The notes beneath the pieces were generated by a model, which saw only the letters and a list, made by a program, of their open reading frames with translations, searched no databases and was not told where the DNA came from. From Deltaproteobacteria bacterium (GTDB lineage Bacteria > Desulfobacterota > Binatia > Binatales > Binataceae), in assembly GCA_021799555.1 (NCBI GenBank), contig JAJZAG010000228.1, forward strand, positions 1 through 6,176: a stretch of 6,176 bases of DNA. The letters run 5' to 3'. Positions 4,926 to 6,176 of the stretch are shown here, one piece after another. A program made the translations under genes and the position numbers. Numbering within the stretch: the first letter of the stretch is position 1; each line of letters opens with the position of its first letter.

Positions 4926-5340
4926 CCGACCAATGGTTATTGGCATCAATAATCATTGGGACTGGCCGTCTGCTGCCGCAATCGTCGTGACGAATATCGA
5001 CCTCATGATGATGTCAAAGAGTGATTGCTTAATTTAGAAGCTTATTCAAAGCGTTCGCCTCAGCGGGCCTCCGAAGCGTCAAAGACTGAGTACACGCGAG
5101 CCAAGGCTGCGCGCACGGGCGCATTCCTTCTATGGCGGCCATACTTACTTAAGATAGGGATTCCGCTGCCGGCAAGGGCCGCTAGAAGGTGGACAGCCAC
5201 GCTTGAATCAGGAGCGATCAGCTCGGCGGCGGCTTTCGCCGCGATTCCCATACCTAGCAGGATGCTGAAAAAAGATCGTTTCTCGGTGGACCATGCTGTA
5301 GAATAGGCAGCGGCGGTGGTGGAGTGGAGGAGGGGTGAGG
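4926..5340. other. Region without a convincing gene; contains the left end of the IS5-type element
   Basis: Small frames exist, but none is well supported. An ATG at 4922 overlaps the nuclease stop (ATGA) and gives 22 residues. An ATG at 4933 gives 34 residues to 5037 without a ribosome binding site. On the minus strand a frame running from about 5280 to 5060 reads EKRSFFSILLGMGIAAKAAA, a membrane-anchor-like start, and lacks an in-frame ATG before MGIAAK at 5251. The left terminal repeat of the IS5-family element must lie in the right part of this region, roughly 5255-5320, but it cannot be fixed without the right end. Confidence 0.5.
5326..5335 (+). promoter_or_regulatory. Strong ribosome binding site of the IS5-type transposase
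   Basis: GGAGGAGGGG precedes the ATG at 5341 by 5 bases. This purine-rich run supports 5341 rather than the internal ATG at residue 11 as the start. Confidence 0.7.
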
Positions 5341-6176
5341 ATGCGTGGAGCGGACCGGCAGCAGTCTTCGATGTTCAGCTACATATCGGCGGAGCAACGG
5401 GTGCCGAAAGAGCATCCGCTGCGTGCGCTGCGTGCGCTGGCGGATGCGGCGCTCAGGGAACTGGGCGCGGCCTTCGATGAGATTTACGCCGAGCGCGGGC
5501 GGCCGTCGATTGCGCCGGAGAAGCTGTTGCGCGCGCTGCTGCTGCAGGTCTTGTACACGGTGCGCAGCGAGCGCCTGCTGATGGAGCAGCTCGACTATAA
5601 CTTCCTGTTCCGCTGGTTCGTGGGACTGAGTATCGATGACCCGGTGTGGGACGCCACCGTGTTCAGTAAGAACCGGGACCGGCTGCTGGCCGGAAAAGTG
5701 GCCGACGCGTTCTTCGCCGCGGTGCTGGCGCAGGCGCGTGCGCAGGGCCTGCTTTCCGACGAACACTTCACCGTCGACGGCACCTTGATTGAAGCGTGGG
5801 CGGGACAGAAGAGCTTTAAGCGCAAAGACGATCCCGATGCGCAGCCGCCCGATGACGATCCCGGCAACCCGAGCGTCGATTTTCACGGCGAGCGGCGCCG
5901 CAACGATACCCATCAGTCCACTACTGATCCCGAGGCGCGGTTGGCCCGCAAAGGACCGGGCAAGGAAGCCAAACTCAGCTATGCCGGTCACGTGCTGATG
6001 GAAAACCGTAACGGGCTGGCGGTGGACGGCTGCGTAACTCAGGCTACCGGCCGCGCCGAAGTCGAGGCGGCGCTGGAGTTGGTCGAAGAGCTCGAGGGCT
6101 GGGGCCGGGTGACCTTGGGCGCCGACAAAGGCTATGACCGCAAGGAATTTGTGCGGGAACTGCGCGAACATCAGGT
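5341..6176 (+). CDS. IS5-family transposase, N-terminal 278 residues (3' end outside window)
   Basis: This DDE transposase cuts and joins the ends of its own insertion sequence. The frame is open from ATG 5341 to the right edge. Residues 1-110 form the InsH/DUF772-type N-terminal domain, with MFSYISAEQRVPKEHPLRAL, the RPSIAPEKLLRALLLQVLY stretch, and FRWFVGLSIDDPVWDATVFS. The catalytic domain begins with EHFTVDGTLIEAWAGQKSFK, where Asp146 is the first catalytic residue. A charged insert follows (about 160-210), then KLSYAGHVLMENRNGLAVD and GADKGYDRKEF with the second Asp at 262. The catalytic Glu lies beyond the window. No frameshift or stop appears in the visible part, in sharp contrast to the IS256 remnant, so this insertion looks recent and may be active. 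Confidence 0.94.
   Translation, partial: MRGADRQQSSMFSYISAEQRVPKEHPLRALRALADAALRELGAAFDEIYAERGRPSIAPEKLLRALLLQVLYTVRSERLLMEQLDYNFLFRWFVGLSIDDPVWDATVFSKNRDRLLAGKVADAFFAAVLAQARAQGLLSDEHFTVDGTLIEAWAGQKSFKRKDDPDAQPPDDDPGNPSVDFHGERRRNDTHQSTTDPEARLARKGPGKEAKLSYAGHVLMENRNGLAVDGCVTQATGRAEVEAALELVEELEGWGRVTLGADKGYDRKEFVRELREHQ

Larger units (their letters stand above)
5260..6176 (+). mobile_element. IS5-family insertion sequence, left part
   Basis: The intact transposase frame defines the element. Its left end lies somewhere between about 5255 and 5320, and its right end is outside the window. The start given here is approximate. No terminal repeat or target duplication can be confirmed. Confidence 0.6.

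Noticed and set aside
5025..5306. Plus-strand frame of 93 codons
   Set aside because: It has a TTG start without a ribosome binding site and no family resemblance, and it extends into the likely IS5 left end.
5419..5436. Tandem 9-base repeat CTGCGTGCG twice
   Set aside because: It encodes LRALRA in the normal N-terminal helix of IS5 transposases and does not disturb the frame.
5254..6171. Minus-strand open frame of 305 codons over the IS5 transposase
   Set aside because: It is the antisense of a well-conserved transposase and has no recognisable domain.

Overview
The window is GC-rich, densely packed bacterial DNA. Both strands are used, and there are two transposases and several decayed gene remnants. 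Nothing fixes the taxon. The mix of an ABC-2 exporter permease, an XRE/MmyB-type regulator, a SnoaL-like protein, an alpha/beta hydrolase and IS256/IS5-type transposases suits a GC-rich soil or environmental bacterium such as a proteobacterium or acidobacterium-like lineage. That is a guess. The window shows no tRNA, rRNA or CRISPR array.

Layout. Positions 2-529 (+) hold the C-terminal part of an ABC-2 type permease whose start lies outside the window. Positions 530-822 hold no intact gene, but the minus strand at 679-786 carries a clear remnant of the FAD-binding N-terminus of an aromatic-ring monooxygenase. Positions 823-3241 hold three intact minus-strand genes. In transcription order they are an alpha/beta hydrolase (3241-2381), a SnoaL/NTF2-like small protein (2160-1777) and an XRE-family regulator with an MmyB-like ligand-binding domain (1671-823).

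The most interesting signal is a 17-bp palindrome of the form TTACCT-N5-GTAAT. It occurs once upstream of each of these three genes, always in the same orientation. In each case its last base is the first base of a plausible -35 box. The regulator's copy is a perfect 7+3+7 inverted repeat. I infer a local, self-controlled regulon: the MmyB-like protein binds the three sites, perhaps in response to a small molecule, and controls the hydrolase and SnoaL-like genes as well as itself. The regulator gene also appears to have a very short or leaderless transcript.

Positions 3474 to about 4315 (-) hold a heavily decayed IS256-family transposase. Its recognisable blocks are spread over all three minus frames, with two in-frame stops and an internal deletion. 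Positions 4359-4925 (+) encode a 188-residue protein with a PD-(D/E)XK nuclease signature, standing alone between mobile-element debris. Positions 4926-5340 carry no convincing intact gene and must contain the left end of the next element. Positions 5341-6176 (+) are the start of an IS5-family transposase that runs off the right edge.

The 3241-823 block looks like a functional mini-regulon, possibly once part of a larger catabolic or antibiotic-modifying cluster, since a monooxygenase remnant lies just downstream. The right half looks like an accumulation zone for mobile DNA with a stray nuclease.
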